Source of the DNA: Shewanella metallivivens
GTDB taxonomy: Bacteria > Pseudomonadota > Gammaproteobacteria > Enterobacterales > Shewanellaceae
Assembly (NCBI RefSeq): GCF_028750675.1
Contig: NZ_JAQQPZ010000004.1
Coordinates: 62,001-126,000, forward strand
DNA length: 64,000 bases
Direction of reading: 5' to 3'
The notes beneath the pieces were generated by a model. It was not told the origin of the DNA. It made no database searches and saw only the letters and a list, made by a program, of their open reading frames with translations. Shown one piece after another: positions 53,158 to 61,951 of the stretch. Position 1 is the first letter of the stretch. Each line of letters starts with the position of its first letter. A program made the translations under genes and the position numbers.

Positions 53158-54129
53158 TTAAGGAAGCTCGTGCCCTTTAGCACTAACATACAATGCATAC
53201 CAGTGCTCGCGGCTTAGGGATATTGCTCCTACTTGCGCGCAAGCCGTTATCCGTTCGAGGTTGGTTGTGCCAATAACAGGTTGAATTTGGCTTGGATGTA
53301 ACATTAACCAACTGAGTAAAATGGCTTCTGGGCTGACTCCGTATTCAGCCGCTAACCTAGCAACAAGTTGACTGGTGCGTTGCACTGCATCAGATTGCCC
53401 TGTTGTACTAATGCCACTATAAATGCCCTGACATAAACTGCCCCAAGCTTGCAGTTGGATATCATGTTGATGGCAATATTCGAGTGTACCTGGGGTAAAG
53501 TTAATGTCTTTACCGTCTTGATTACCTGCGTAAACGGCTTCGTCAACCCAGGCATGTTTTTGCAAGCTCATCTCAATTTGATTGACCACTAACGGTTCAT
53601 TCAGTGCCCGTTGCAAGGCGCTTATTTGATGCTGTTGCATGTTAGACACACCAAGAAAGCGCACTTTACCCGCCGCTTTTAGCTGATGAAATGTGTCTGC
53701 AATTTCACTCACTCGCATTAATGGGTCTGGTCGATGAAGCAGTAATACATCAATGTAATCTGTGTTTAACGCAGTGAGGCTTTTTTCAACGCTGTGGGTG
53801 ATCCAAGCCGATGATAAATCGTATCGCTTTGGGCCTTGATGGTCCTCAAAACGAATACCACATTTGGTTTGCAAGTATAGGTTATCGCGCAATGTAGGCC
53901 GCTGCTTTAACACTTGGCCAAATACCGTTTCTGCCTTACCGAATGTGTATATGTCTGCATGATCAAAAAAATTAATCTGGTTTTGCAATGCGGTATCGAT
54001 AATGTCGTGAGTCTGTTGAATATCGCTGGCACAAATAGGGTTATTATTCCAACCTCCGCCCAACCCCATACAGCCGTAGGCTAACGAACTCACATGAGGT
54101 AATACATTTTGTAATGGAAGCACTGACAT
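53158..54129 (-). CDS. aldo/keto reductase, YdhF-like
   Basis: This cytoplasmic NADPH-dependent oxidoreductase of 323 residues reduces aldehydes or ketones. The catalytic tetrad is visible: Asp and Tyr in INFFDHADIYTFGKAE, Lys in YLQTKCGIRF and His in VLLLHRPDPLM. NADPH-binding residues are expected in PVIGTTNLERI. Features such as LAYGCMGLGGGWNNNPI near the N-terminus resemble the YdhF group. The substrate is unknown. It is monocistronic, with no neighbours in a shared pathway. Confidence 0.88.
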   Translation of the reverse strand: MSVLPLQNVLPHVSSLAYGCMGLGGGWNNNPICASDIQQTHDIIDTALQNQINFFDHADIYTFGKAETVFGQVLKQRPTLRDNLYLQTKCGIRFEDHQGPKRYDLSSAWITHSVEKSLTALNTDYIDVLLLHRPDPLMRVSEIADTFHQLKAAGKVRFLGVSNMQQHQISALQRALNEPLVVNQIEMSLQKHAWVDEAVYAGNQDGKDINFTPGTLEYCHQHDIQLQAWGSLCQGIYSGISTTGQSDAVQRTSQLVARLAAEYGVSPEAILLSWLMLHPSQIQPVIGTTNLERITACAQVGAISLSREHWYALYVSAKGHELP

Positions 54130-54344
54130 TAAATAAACTCTCTTTAAATAAGGATATCACTAGTGTAGAGGTTTATTGATGAAGGTGAAGCGCAAAAAAC
54201 AAAATTATGATTTGATAAAACAACCACTAAACAATACCCGTGGTGTTGGGTTAACGCTTATCGATAACAGAATTTATGTTACTTCGTTAAGGGCTGCAAC
54301 ATGCCAGAGCAACACCTTTTTACACAAATCAATGATACCCACGG

Positions 54345-54860
54345 CTAACTAAAAAAGTCTCTAAGATGTAGCAGTGCCAATAAACAATGCAACGCAATAA
54401 AACCGATAAATCCTTGTGCAAACAGAATATGATAACCGCGCCACACTAATGCAGCGTTAGGCTCTACCGCGTACCAAACACCACCAGTGATTACCACTAG
54501 CAGCAATAAAATAACCCCTATGCCTTCAATAACACTGATTAAGCCTTTGCCTCCTGAATGAGGTAATTGCCCCTGCAGTAAACCGCGCATATCAGCAAGA
54601 AGTGGTTTGAACTCAAGCGTTAGCCAAGGAAAAAATTGGCGCCATTGCCCTGCTGAACACACTTTATAAGTAAACATGATGGCCAACAAAGCAGTGAATA
54701 AACCAACATATACATGGAAAAAATCCCAAAAACTGGCACGCGAGCCAAGTTGACGGCCAATAAGGATCCACGGACTGGTGCAAATTAATAGCAAGCACAT
54801 TAACATCACTAATGGATGTAACATCACTTCAATACGTTGCCATAACTGCTTGAATTTCAT
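54345..54860 (-). CDS. small b-type cytochrome-like membrane protein beside hemG
   Basis: This 171-residue protein has about four membrane helices (near LHPLVMLMCLLLICTSPWILIG, FFHVYVGLFTALLAIMFTYKV, LISVIEGIGVILLLLVVITGGVWYA, FAQGFIGFIALHCLLALLHL). His residues in helices one, two and four could bind haem, as in cytochrome b561/hydrogenase-type cytochromes. It starts only 5 bases after the hemG stop on the same strand, so the two are cotranscribed. A role in passing electrons from protoporphyrinogen oxidation to quinone or another acceptor is an attractive inference but not proven. Haem loading cannot be read from sequence. Confidence 0.7.
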   Translation of the reverse strand: MKFKQLWQRIEVMLHPLVMLMCLLLICTSPWILIGRQLGSRASFWDFFHVYVGLFTALLAIMFTYKVCSAGQWRQFFPWLTLEFKPLLADMRGLLQGQLPHSGGKGLISVIEGIGVILLLLVVITGGVWYAVEPNAALVWRGYHILFAQGFIGFIALHCLLALLHLRDFFS

Positions 54861-54865
54861 GACTG

Positions 54866-55387
54866 TTAAGCCTCTATCATTTGCTGAGCAAATTCATCGA
54901 CTTTTTGCCAATCAGTAAACTCTACTTTGGTATTGGGATCGGTAGGCCCTTTGGTTATCCACATAATAAAGCGAATAATATTTCGGTCCATTGCTCCATA
55001 GCCTTGGTAATCTAAATTACCGCCAAACACTTGTAAAAGCTTAGGTTGCCATACGCTTTGGCTTAAAAACTGCTGCATATACATGTTCGTTTGTGGGGTG
55101 TTTTTAAGCGGTTTACGCGCCACTAAGCTGACAGAAAAGAACCCACTGGGGATGCTTTCTAACTCTTTACGGTGGTCTTCAATAAACTGGTATAGGGCTG
55201 GACGGTGCTTACCGTGCCGAATACTGGCACCGATAAACACTTTGTCGAACTTAGCTAGCTCAGGCACCTCAGACAAGGGCGCGATAGTAACGTGTTGCTG
55301 CTGGGCTTCTAGCTTGCCTTTGAGGTATTCACATATTTTTTGTGTATAACCATGGACACTCGAGTGGATCAGTAAAATGTGGCTCAT
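54866..55387 (-). CDS. hemG: menaquinone-dependent protoporphyrinogen IX dehydrogenase
   Basis: This flavodoxin-like enzyme of 173 residues catalyses the sixth step of haem biosynthesis from uroporphyrinogen, oxidising protoporphyrinogen IX to protoporphyrin IX, with electrons going to quinone. The FMN-binding motif HILLIHSSVHGYTQKICEYL and the HemG-type insertion (ASIRHGKHRPALYQFIEDH; RNIIRFIMWITKGPTDP) are clear. The length matches E. coli HemG. It is attached to the inner membrane by the hydrophobic helix. The adjacent gene 5 bases downstream encodes a cytochrome b-like protein, a combination worth noting for electron delivery. Confidence 0.93.
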   Translation of the reverse strand: MSHILLIHSSVHGYTQKICEYLKGKLEAQQQHVTIAPLSEVPELAKFDKVFIGASIRHGKHRPALYQFIEDHRKELESIPSGFFSVSLVARKPLKNTPQTNMYMQQFLSQSVWQPKLLQVFGGNLDYQGYGAMDRNIIRFIMWITKGPTDPNTKVEFTDWQKVDEFAQQMIEA

Positions 55388-55507
55388 GCTGACCTCAAAT
55401 TGAAATCATATAAAGTAATACAATATCTTAGCTTACTGAATGATAAATTTACATGAAACCGATCACGCCATTGCAACCCGCTATGGTAGCAATGTGAAGT
55501 AATACAC

Positions 55508-55534
55508 AAAATACCCTAGCTAACCCGCTAGGGT
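55508..55534 (-). terminator. intrinsic terminator of the di-heme oxidoreductase gene
   Basis: TACCCTAGC and GCTAGGGTA pair across a 5-base loop and on the minus strand are followed by TTTTG. Confidence 0.75.
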
Positions 55535-55561
55535 AAGTCGTAATGCTACATGTAACCTTGA

Positions 55562-57184
55562 TTATAACGAGCGTAAAAACACAATCACTTGATTACGCTC
55601 ATCTTGACTGAGTGCCATAAAATCATCAGTTGATTGCTGCGCTTCTCCACCATGCCATAAAATAGCTTCTTCTAGTGTTGTTGCCCTGCCATCATGTAAA
55701 AAGCCCGCTTGCGGATTAACTGTTTGCGTTAACCCAATGCCCCATAATGGGCGGGTGCGCCACTCGTTACCGTCGGCTAAAAAGTCTGGCCGTCCATCGG
55801 CTAAGCCTTCGCCCATGTCATGTAACAACATGTCGCTAAATGGATAAATCGTTTGGCCTTTTAAACTGTCACTCATCGGTAAACCACCAATATCGCCCGA
55901 AGTTTTGGTGACAAACGACGGTGTATGACAACCGCTACAATTAAGCTGTTCAAACAGCCGCGCGCCTTCGCGAACATCGCTATCGTCAACATTGCGCCTT
56001 GCTGGCACGGCTAATGTTTCGGCATAAAAAACCACCGAATCACTAAATGCTGCACTGGCTTCAGGCTCGCCATTGGCATCTTCGCCAGTATCAATAAAAC
56101 CTGTTCGCGTTAAATATGAGTCGTGCAAACTGGTGCCAACGACACTTTCATCGGGAAACAGTGGGTTAGTAATACCGATGTCGCCTCGTAAAGCACCTAA
56201 CGATTGTACCCGCACACTAGGGGTATTGGCTTTCCAGCCAAATCGGCCTAAAGAGACGGGATTTTCGTCACCTTGCTGCGCTTTTACCGCATCAAATACC
56301 CAATTTGCACGACCTGAAATGCCGTCGTTGTTGCTGTCTTCTGCATCGACATTTGCCAGAATACTCGCTTCTGGGATGGCTTCGAGTAACCCTAGGCCAA
56401 AGACTGGCATGCCATTACGCCAGCCCATTAACACATCGTCTTGCAATAAATTGGAGGTAACGTTGGTGCTTTGTTTGGTTTCGCCGGGTGCGTCATAGGG
56501 ATTTTCAACCTCAAAAATCGGTTTTTTAAGGCTAACGACTACACCGTCGGCATAAGTCACATCGTGACGTTCATAAGATAAATACACATCGGCCTGGCCG
56601 ACAAACGCATTGTCTTGCCAATCGGCACGGGCTTTTAATACCCCACGATGAAAGAGTTGGTCACCAAAATCAGGCACCTTAATGGGAGCGCAATATTGGT
56701 TGTCTGCCGAACCAACGGTACAGGGATGATCGGCAGCTTTGCTGATCCGTAAAAAAATCCCAGCAGAAGAGTCGAGTTTGACTCGAGTTTGGTCAGCCGC
56801 TAAAAACGGCGTTGAGTTTCGGCCATCACGTTGATGGCATGAATTACAATCGGCGTTATTAAATACCGGCCCTAAGCCATCTAACTCTGGGTGTTCGCTG
56901 TTAGGTGCTGTGGTAAATGACGCTTCAAAATTAGCATCGCCCTCTAGGTGCAATGCAAGCTCATCTTCGGTTAAGTTTAATGACGGGGTAGAAAATCCAT
57001 GCCCTGAGTTACTGGCATCAAAGGTTGTGGTGTCACCGCCTAACGCGATGACATCTGTATAAGATGGATAACTCACTGTTGGTGTGGTGGGTGCGCCGCT
57101 GTCGTCGCCACTGCCACCACATGCCGTTAAGGTTAGCCCCATCAAGGCTAATAAAAAATAAGGTTGTTTCGAGAAATGATTCAT
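55562..57184 (-). CDS. di-heme oxidoreductase (DHOR) family lipoprotein
   Basis: The protein has about 540 residues. It is an exported lipoprotein (signal ending LTACGGSG) with two CxxCH haem-binding motifs, CNSCH near residue 110 and CSGCH near residue 410, both in DHOR-type context (NADCNSCHQRDGRNSTPF and LNCSGCHTPSF). The family is called thiol oxidoreductase in some databases. C-terminal motifs PLWGIGLTQTVNPQAGFLHDGRATTLEEAILWHGGEA are diagnostic. DHOR genes commonly sit beside imelysin genes in iron-associated clusters, as here, suggesting a role in iron reduction or oxidation at the periplasmic face. The ATG at 57184 is preferred to an upstream start. A perfect hairpin lies between it and the imelysin gene. 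Confidence 0.88.
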   Translation of the reverse strand: MNHFSKQPYFLLALMGLTLTACGGSGDDSGAPTTPTVSYPSYTDVIALGGDTTTFDASNSGHGFSTPSLNLTEDELALHLEGDANFEASFTTAPNSEHPELDGLGPVFNNADCNSCHQRDGRNSTPFLAADQTRVKLDSSAGIFLRISKAADHPCTVGSADNQYCAPIKVPDFGDQLFHRGVLKARADWQDNAFVGQADVYLSYERHDVTYADGVVVSLKKPIFEVENPYDAPGETKQSTNVTSNLLQDDVLMGWRNGMPVFGLGLLEAIPEASILANVDAEDSNNDGISGRANWVFDAVKAQQGDENPVSLGRFGWKANTPSVRVQSLGALRGDIGITNPLFPDESVVGTSLHDSYLTRTGFIDTGEDANGEPEASAAFSDSVVFYAETLAVPARRNVDDSDVREGARLFEQLNCSGCHTPSFVTKTSGDIGGLPMSDSLKGQTIYPFSDMLLHDMGEGLADGRPDFLADGNEWRTRPLWGIGLTQTVNPQAGFLHDGRATTLEEAILWHGGEAQQSTDDFMALSQDERNQVIVFLRSL

Positions 57185-57250
57185 TACAGGCTCACTCAAA
57201 TAAGCCACGCTTACTCTAATTGTGTTTTTTTGTTAAGCGTTGGCGGTGAT

Positions 57251-57283
57251 GTTTGGCCTACACCAAAGTGATATAGGCCAAAC
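57251..57283 (-). other. 10-base-pair hairpin between imelysin and DHOR genes
   Basis: GTTTGGCCTA and TAGGCCAAAC are perfect inverted repeats across 13 bases, just after the imelysin stop codon. There is no T-tract next to it on the minus strand, so it could stabilise the upstream message or cause partial termination inside the operon. Confidence 0.6.
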
Positions 57284-57292
57284 AAAGACAGA

Positions 57293-58444
57293 CTATGAAT
57301 TCCACTCAGATAACAGCGGAAGTACGTCTGACTCTAAAGAGGTTTGTAATGTCGTTAAGGCATCAACGGCAGTTTGTACCCGCTCGCGCCCCGCGTCATC
57401 CAAAATAGCTTGGCGAAATGGCATGTCAGTGGTGCCAGAAATAGCCTGGATTTTAGTAATGGCATCGTCAATTTCACTCGCCACTCGGGCAGATAACTGC
57501 GCATCGGCAGCAGCAACAAAATCAATCAGCCCGGTTTTATCGGCCGAGCCTGTAAACTCACCTTGATACACATTACGCACACCAATAATGTTGTCTGCAA
57601 AGTCGGTTAACGAGTTCCAAGAATATTGAGACTCCACTTTAGACGTGTCGGCAGTGGCTAGCGACTCGCCAAATGGATCGGCAATTTTACCGTTACCAAC
57701 CTCATCTACAATGCCAATCATGCCGTTAATTAATTCTTCAATCACCGCAAGCTCAGATGAATAAATCGCATTGTTGGCATCACCTGGCGTTTTAAGTAAC
57801 TCGCTATAAGGTAATGCATTGGTGTCTTGCGGGTTGTAGCTTACTTGCCATGCGTCATCAAGCTGTACTGCGTAGTCACGAAACACTTCTGCAAGGGCAA
57901 TAAGATACTCACGCTCTTTGGTGGTTAAGTCTGCAATTTGTTTAGTATTGCTATTCACACCGTCGCCAAATAATAGGTACTCCATAGTATGGAAACCTTG
58001 CACGTCGTCGTTCCACCCCTTGATGGTTTCGGCATCAAAACCTTCGCTATTGGCCAGCTGAGTTTGCAAGTCTGTGGTATTGAGCGGCCAGCTGTCTAAG
58101 TGCGGATCGATACTTAACGAATCTACCGGGCCAAAAATATGCGCCTCGCCTTGCTCCCAAGGTTGTCTTGCGGCTTTCCAAGCATTTTGCGCGGCGACTA
58201 AATCAGCCTGCGAAGTTGAAGTTAATAATGTTTGTGTTGCTAAAAGTAATGCATCGCCTTGGGCGGCTAAGTCAGCATATCCGGCCACAATAATGTCATC
58301 GGTAATGTTGGTGATCATCTCTGTTGCGGCAAAACTAAAACCAATCGTTGGGGTTTCTGTGTCACCAGAATCAGAACCTGAACCACCACACGCAGATAAT
58401 GTTGCCACTAATGCTAATGAGATTACGGTGTAGTTAAAACGCAT
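57293..58444 (-). CDS. imelysin family lipoprotein (iron-associated, peptidase M75 family)
   Basis: This protein of 383 residues is an exported lipoprotein (MRFNYTVISLALVATLSACGGSGS, lipobox LSAC). The imelysin fold is marked by AWKAARQPWEQGEAHIFGPVDSL and the GxHxxE motif in GFHTMEYLLFGDG (about residues 150-162), with a repeat-like helical second half. Imelysin proteins bind iron or haem at the outer face of the cell envelope; peptidase activity is doubtful. It lies 50 bases after a porin-like gene and 108 bases before a DHOR gene on the same strand, with a Fur-like site upstream of the porin. The cluster is therefore probably iron-responsive. Confidence 0.88.
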   Translation of the reverse strand: MRFNYTVISLALVATLSACGGSGSDSGDTETPTIGFSFAATEMITNITDDIIVAGYADLAAQGDALLLATQTLLTSTSQADLVAAQNAWKAARQPWEQGEAHIFGPVDSLSIDPHLDSWPLNTTDLQTQLANSEGFDAETIKGWNDDVQGFHTMEYLLFGDGVNSNTKQIADLTTKEREYLIALAEVFRDYAVQLDDAWQVSYNPQDTNALPYSELLKTPGDANNAIYSSELAVIEELINGMIGIVDEVGNGKIADPFGESLATADTSKVESQYSWNSLTDFADNIIGVRNVYQGEFTGSADKTGLIDFVAAADAQLSARVASEIDDAITKIQAISGTTDMPFRQAILDDAGRERVQTAVDALTTLQTSLESDVLPLLSEWNS

Positions 58445-58494
58445 AATAAAACTCCATTTAATAAATTTAGGTCGTACTCGTTAAATAAACTGAC

Positions 58495-59892
58495 TTAAAG
58501 TGAAAATTGGTACCCAACACCTAACGCAAAAAATTCGGTGTCTGGAATACTCGCCACGGCGACTTGATGCAGCCCCCCTTCGGCTTTAATCACAATTTCT
58601 GGGATTGGGAAGTAGTTAATACCCACACTGCTCCAGGTATTTTCATAACGCTTGGTTGCGGTGCCTGTTTCGACATCCATAAGCGGGTTGGAATAATCAA
58701 TATTGGCAAAAACGGTCATAGGCAAATCAAACCATTCGTCGAGTTTGACTCCGGCTTCGACAAAGAATGATTGCGACTCTGACCCTAGTTGCGCAAAGTT
58801 GCCCGGGCGTAAACCAGGGGTTGTTTTATTGGCTTGCGTAATGGCATCGGCGTTATCTAACGTGCCATAAAGGTATTGGCCACGCAGTATCCATGGACCT
58901 TCAACAAAAGCACCTGCAACAGACACAATGCGCAGTGCACCATCGACATCTAGCTTGTTACTTTTATGCCTATTACCACTGGTATTACCAAAGTAATACG
59001 CTACCCCAACGGCACTACCCGTTTTAAAATTGCCGTAATCAAGACGGCCCGCAAAGGCTAAATCATCAGTGTTGACATGTTCAAAGCGTTTTTGGTGGCC
59101 AGAAGCGACCCAATCATACGTGCGGAAGTATTCAGAATTTAACCCACTGACCACCTGAGCTTGGTAATGAAAGTCGGCAATTTCACCGTAGATCCCAATA
59201 CCATTTTCATTCCAGACGGCCGGCATCATCGCCGCTTCGCTTTTATGGCGCTGCACCGTAAGATATTGATTAGGTTTGTGTAAAATACTAGTCAAACCCA
59301 TTGGCAAGTGGATATTACCAAACTTAACACCAAACGCTTGGCTGGGGCGGTAACGGATCTCAGCCTTTTCAACAAGCACTTCACCGCCAGCTTCGACCTC
59401 AGACTCAAACTCGCCAAATTCGTCAAAACCGTCATATTCTAATGCTGATCCTGTGCCACCATGTTCGTATTCGATTTCAACTTCCATGCTCCAATGGTCA
59501 GTAAATTGATAGCCAAATTCAGTCACAATACGTTCAAGATCGGTGCGGTGACGTCGCTCACCGGTTGTATCTTGCACGTTATCGAAATATTCATCGCTGG
59601 TGTAATTGGCAGTACCATAGGATGTAAAGCTAAAGCGGCTAAAGCGGTCATCTGCTTTAGCAACATGGTGCGATACTTGTTCAACTTGTTTGGCAACGTC
59701 GGTATTATTTTGCTGTTGCTGTTTTTGCTCTGTTGCAAGTGTTGCCAATTGTTGTTTAAGCAAAGCAATTTCAGCTTCTTGCTTGGCAATGGCTTTGGCT
59801 AACGTCTCTGGATCGGTGGCTGCCTGCGCTTGAGTCATTAGACTGAACGCACTCGCGACAGAGACCGTCAGCAAGGTTAACTTTAGGTTCAT
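58495..59892 (-). CDS. outer-membrane porin-like protein with N-terminal coiled coil
   Basis: The protein has about 465 residues. The ATG at 59892, with GGAGAG upstream, gives a signal peptide (LTLLTVSVASAFSLMTQAQA). Residues about 25-65 form a Gln/Lys-rich coiled coil (LAKAIAKQEAEIALLKQQLATLATEQKQQQQ), the trimer-forming feature of OprP/OprO-like porins. The rest alternates as in a beta-barrel (EFGYQFTDHWSMEVEIEYEHGG, KAEIRYRPSQAFGVKFGNIHLPMG) and ends FFALGVGYQFSL. The family (phosphate-selective or related porin) suggests an anion or small-solute channel, here linked to iron proteins. A possible Fur box lies about 70-90 bases upstream. Confidence 0.75.
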   Translation of the reverse strand: MNLKLTLLTVSVASAFSLMTQAQAATDPETLAKAIAKQEAEIALLKQQLATLATEQKQQQQNNTDVAKQVEQVSHHVAKADDRFSRFSFTSYGTANYTSDEYFDNVQDTTGERRHRTDLERIVTEFGYQFTDHWSMEVEIEYEHGGTGSALEYDGFDEFGEFESEVEAGGEVLVEKAEIRYRPSQAFGVKFGNIHLPMGLTSILHKPNQYLTVQRHKSEAAMMPAVWNENGIGIYGEIADFHYQAQVVSGLNSEYFRTYDWVASGHQKRFEHVNTDDLAFAGRLDYGNFKTGSAVGVAYYFGNTSGNRHKSNKLDVDGALRIVSVAGAFVEGPWILRGQYLYGTLDNADAITQANKTTPGLRPGNFAQLGSESQSFFVEAGVKLDEWFDLPMTVFANIDYSNPLMDVETGTATKRYENTWSSVGINYFPIPEIVIKAEGGLHQVAVASIPDTEFFALGVGYQFSL

Positions 59893-60331
59893 TTCTCTCT
59901 CCAACAAAACGCACAATGCGTTAACAATTCCCAAAAAACTGCACACAACAATACACGTATTGATAACAATTCGCATTACAATTTACATTTCTATTTACTT
60001 TGTAAAGATTGGCATGCACTCAGTATTGCGGCTTGTTACATTGTTTAGTCACACGCTGAAACCTCGATTGAGTGCGCTATCTTAGCGCTGTACAAGAGTG
60101 GATTATCGCCATTAATTAACAACGTTTTTATTTGGAAATGAGATAAATCTAAGGCATAGTTGAGCCTATATTTAGGCGTAAAATCGTATTGATGTGTCGT
60201 TGATGATAATCAAACAAAAATTGGCGTTTATTTGATTTTTCGGCTCAAAAAAAAAAGCAAAATATTAACGACAGCGCCGACTAAGCCCCATTATTTTTTT
60301 GCTTTACATTAATACGTTAAATTTATTTTGG
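59893..60331. other. divergent intergenic region, porin-like gene to TIGR03899 gene
   Basis: This is a 439-base non-coding region with a Fur-like site at 59961-59979. It holds promoters for both divergent genes. No small gene was recognised. It is AT-rich, with an A-tract near 60247-60260. Confidence 0.5.
59961..59979. promoter_or_regulatory. candidate Fur box upstream of the porin/imelysin/DHOR genes
   Basis: TGATAAC, A, ATTCGCA follows the 7-1-7 Fur pattern (consensus TGATAAT, N, ATTATCA), matching 11 of 14 half-site positions; overlapping reading against the 19-base consensus gives about 12 of 19. It lies about 70-90 bases upstream of the porin start. Confidence 0.5.
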
Positions 60332-61171
60332 ATGGATATGGCTGATATAGACCTAATAGATCTACCGGATGACAATACGCAAGTGTCTGCACGTAAAAAA
60401 GCGCTGTTACTCGGGCGTGTTATTGGTTTAGCAAGCGAAGATGAATACCGTCCATCATCGGCATCTATCGCAGAGCGTGCTGAGCATCGTCTGCGTAAAC
60501 AACTTAGCCAGCATCAAAGTAATCTTGAGAGTATTTTTGCCCTCGCCCTTAACTATACTCCCTCAGATGTGACTGGCGTTGAGTTAGACCCAGACTGGCG
60601 TTATCAGTTTTTTCAAATGGCAGAACAAATACACAATCGTAAAATGCAAGATTTGTGGGCGCGGATTTTAGCAAGCGAAATCGTCAATCCTGGCAACTTT
60701 AGCCTGCGCACGTTAGCAGTGTTAAAGCAATTAACCTTGCGCGAAGCACAGATATTTGAAAAAGCGTTGGGCATGTCGGTAAAAATAAACACTGAACCTA
60801 GGTTTAAGCTATTAAGTGGTTATCGGCTAAATGGCGGGCTGACTCAATATTTTCGTAAACACAACCAAACTAACTTTGGCTTGTCGCAGTTTGGGTTGCC
60901 TTATTCAAATATTTTAACGCTAGTCGATGCGGGAATTTTACATAAAAGCGAATTTGAAACCGGCTTATTAAACCGTAATGAAGAGATTAAATTAACCTTG
61001 TGCCATGCCAATATGAGCTTAACGCCTAAAGGGCAACATTTATTATTTACCTATTATCGTTTTACTACGGTGGGGGATGAGTTGTGTCAGTTAATTCACG
61101 CCAAAAATGACCACGATTTTATCGGTGCCATAAAAGTGATATTAGCGAAAGATTTTAATGTTAACGATTAA
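60332..61171 (+). CDS. TIGR03899 family protein
   Basis: This cytoplasmic protein of about 279 residues has no signal peptide. The stretch DPDWRYQFFQMAEQIHNRKMQDLWARILASEIVNPGNFSLRTLAVLKQLTLREAQIFEKALGM, together with an N-terminal KKALLLGRVIGLASEDEYRP, is the pattern of the gammaproteobacterial TIGR03899 family, which has no known function. The ATG at 60332 is used; an ATG two codons downstream and a TTG at 60299 are alternatives, and no strong ribosome binding site is visible. It overlaps the convergent PilZ gene by 11 bases. Confidence 0.6.
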   Translation: MDMADIDLIDLPDDNTQVSARKKALLLGRVIGLASEDEYRPSSASIAERAEHRLRKQLSQHQSNLESIFALALNYTPSDVTGVELDPDWRYQFFQMAEQIHNRKMQDLWARILASEIVNPGNFSLRTLAVLKQLTLREAQIFEKALGMSVKINTEPRFKLLSGYRLNGGLTQYFRKHNQTNFGLSQFGLPYSNILTLVDAGILHKSEFETGLLNRNEEIKLTLCHANMSLTPKGQHLLFTYYRFTTVGDELCQLIHAKNDHDFIGAIKVILAKDFNVND

Positions 61172-61766
61172 TGTCTTCATAAAGATGGGAAAACTTCGCT
61201 TTGTGTTGGTTGAACAAAAACTGCCTTAGCATCTGCCTGTTTTCGCCCTCGGCACTGATTTTAGCCGCCATCACACCGTTTTCAGTGCGAACAGGTTCAA
61301 ACTCCATGTCGACCTGGGTACCATTAGGTAAAATAAGTCGTGTGTGTCTTGATGATTGAGTGTCGAGCTCTTTTGGTACTCTGATGGTGATACCTGAACT
61401 GGATAATGACAACACTTCAACAAGCTTCGATGTTTCACTGTCTATCACTCGCAAATCTTTTACATTATCTATACGCCAACTGCGCTCCCCGCCTCGCATA
61501 TCAAGCACTTCTGGCGTGCCAAGCTCCGGCGTAAATTGGCCAAATTCATCTTGTTTAATTTGCAGCGGAAACCATAAGCGGTAATAGCTTATTTCTGCCA
61601 ATAGGGTGAGTTTAGCGTTACCCAATATGTGTGATAACACTTGTGGAATTTCAGTGGCTACGCTCAGCGAATGTTTTGAAAATACATTATCTTCAGAATC
61701 ACCAGAAGACTCTGGCGAAAACACATCGCTAAAGTAGGCTAACTCTTCTCTAGATAAAGTAGACAT
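61161..61766 (-). CDS. PilZ-domain-like protein, probable c-di-GMP responder
   Basis: This cytoplasmic protein of 201 residues carries a PilZ-like C-terminal half: VEVLSLSSSGITIRVPKELD fits the (D/N/S)xSxxG motif, followed by LILPNGTQVDMEFEPVRTENGVMAAKI and the typical end LRQFLFNQHKAKFSHLY. The upstream Arg-rich motif is less clear (RGGERSWRIDNVKDLRV), so c-di-GMP binding is likely but not certain. A GGDEF cyclase is encoded elsewhere in the window but not nearby. It converges on TIGR03899 with an 11-base overlap. Confidence 0.68.
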   Translation of the reverse strand: MSTLSREELAYFSDVFSPESSGDSEDNVFSKHSLSVATEIPQVLSHILGNAKLTLLAEISYYRLWFPLQIKQDEFGQFTPELGTPEVLDMRGGERSWRIDNVKDLRVIDSETSKLVEVLSLSSSGITIRVPKELDTQSSRHTRLILPNGTQVDMEFEPVRTENGVMAAKISAEGENRQMLRQFLFNQHKAKFSHLYEDINR

Positions 61767-61891
61767 ACATCACCTTAAACCAAATTATGACTAAACTATC
61801 TAATACTAACACCTTAGTATTAGATAGAACAAATTTTAGCCAACGAATTTACCCGATTTTACTGTGTAAATGGATTGTTTAAATTTTGAGC

Positions 61892-61919
61892 AGAAAAAAG
61901 GTGGACCATGTCCACCTTT
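61892..61919 (-). terminator. intrinsic terminator of the second GST gene
   Basis: AAAGGTGGAC and GTCCACCTTT pair across CAT; on the minus strand a T-run follows. Confidence 0.8.
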
Positions 61920-61951
61920 GTGTTGGCCGAATGTGCGACATAAACGGTCGG

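Noticed and set aside
57240..57566. A frame on the plus strand opposite the imelysin gene
   Set aside because: It is antisense to a well-supported imelysin gene, with no homology.
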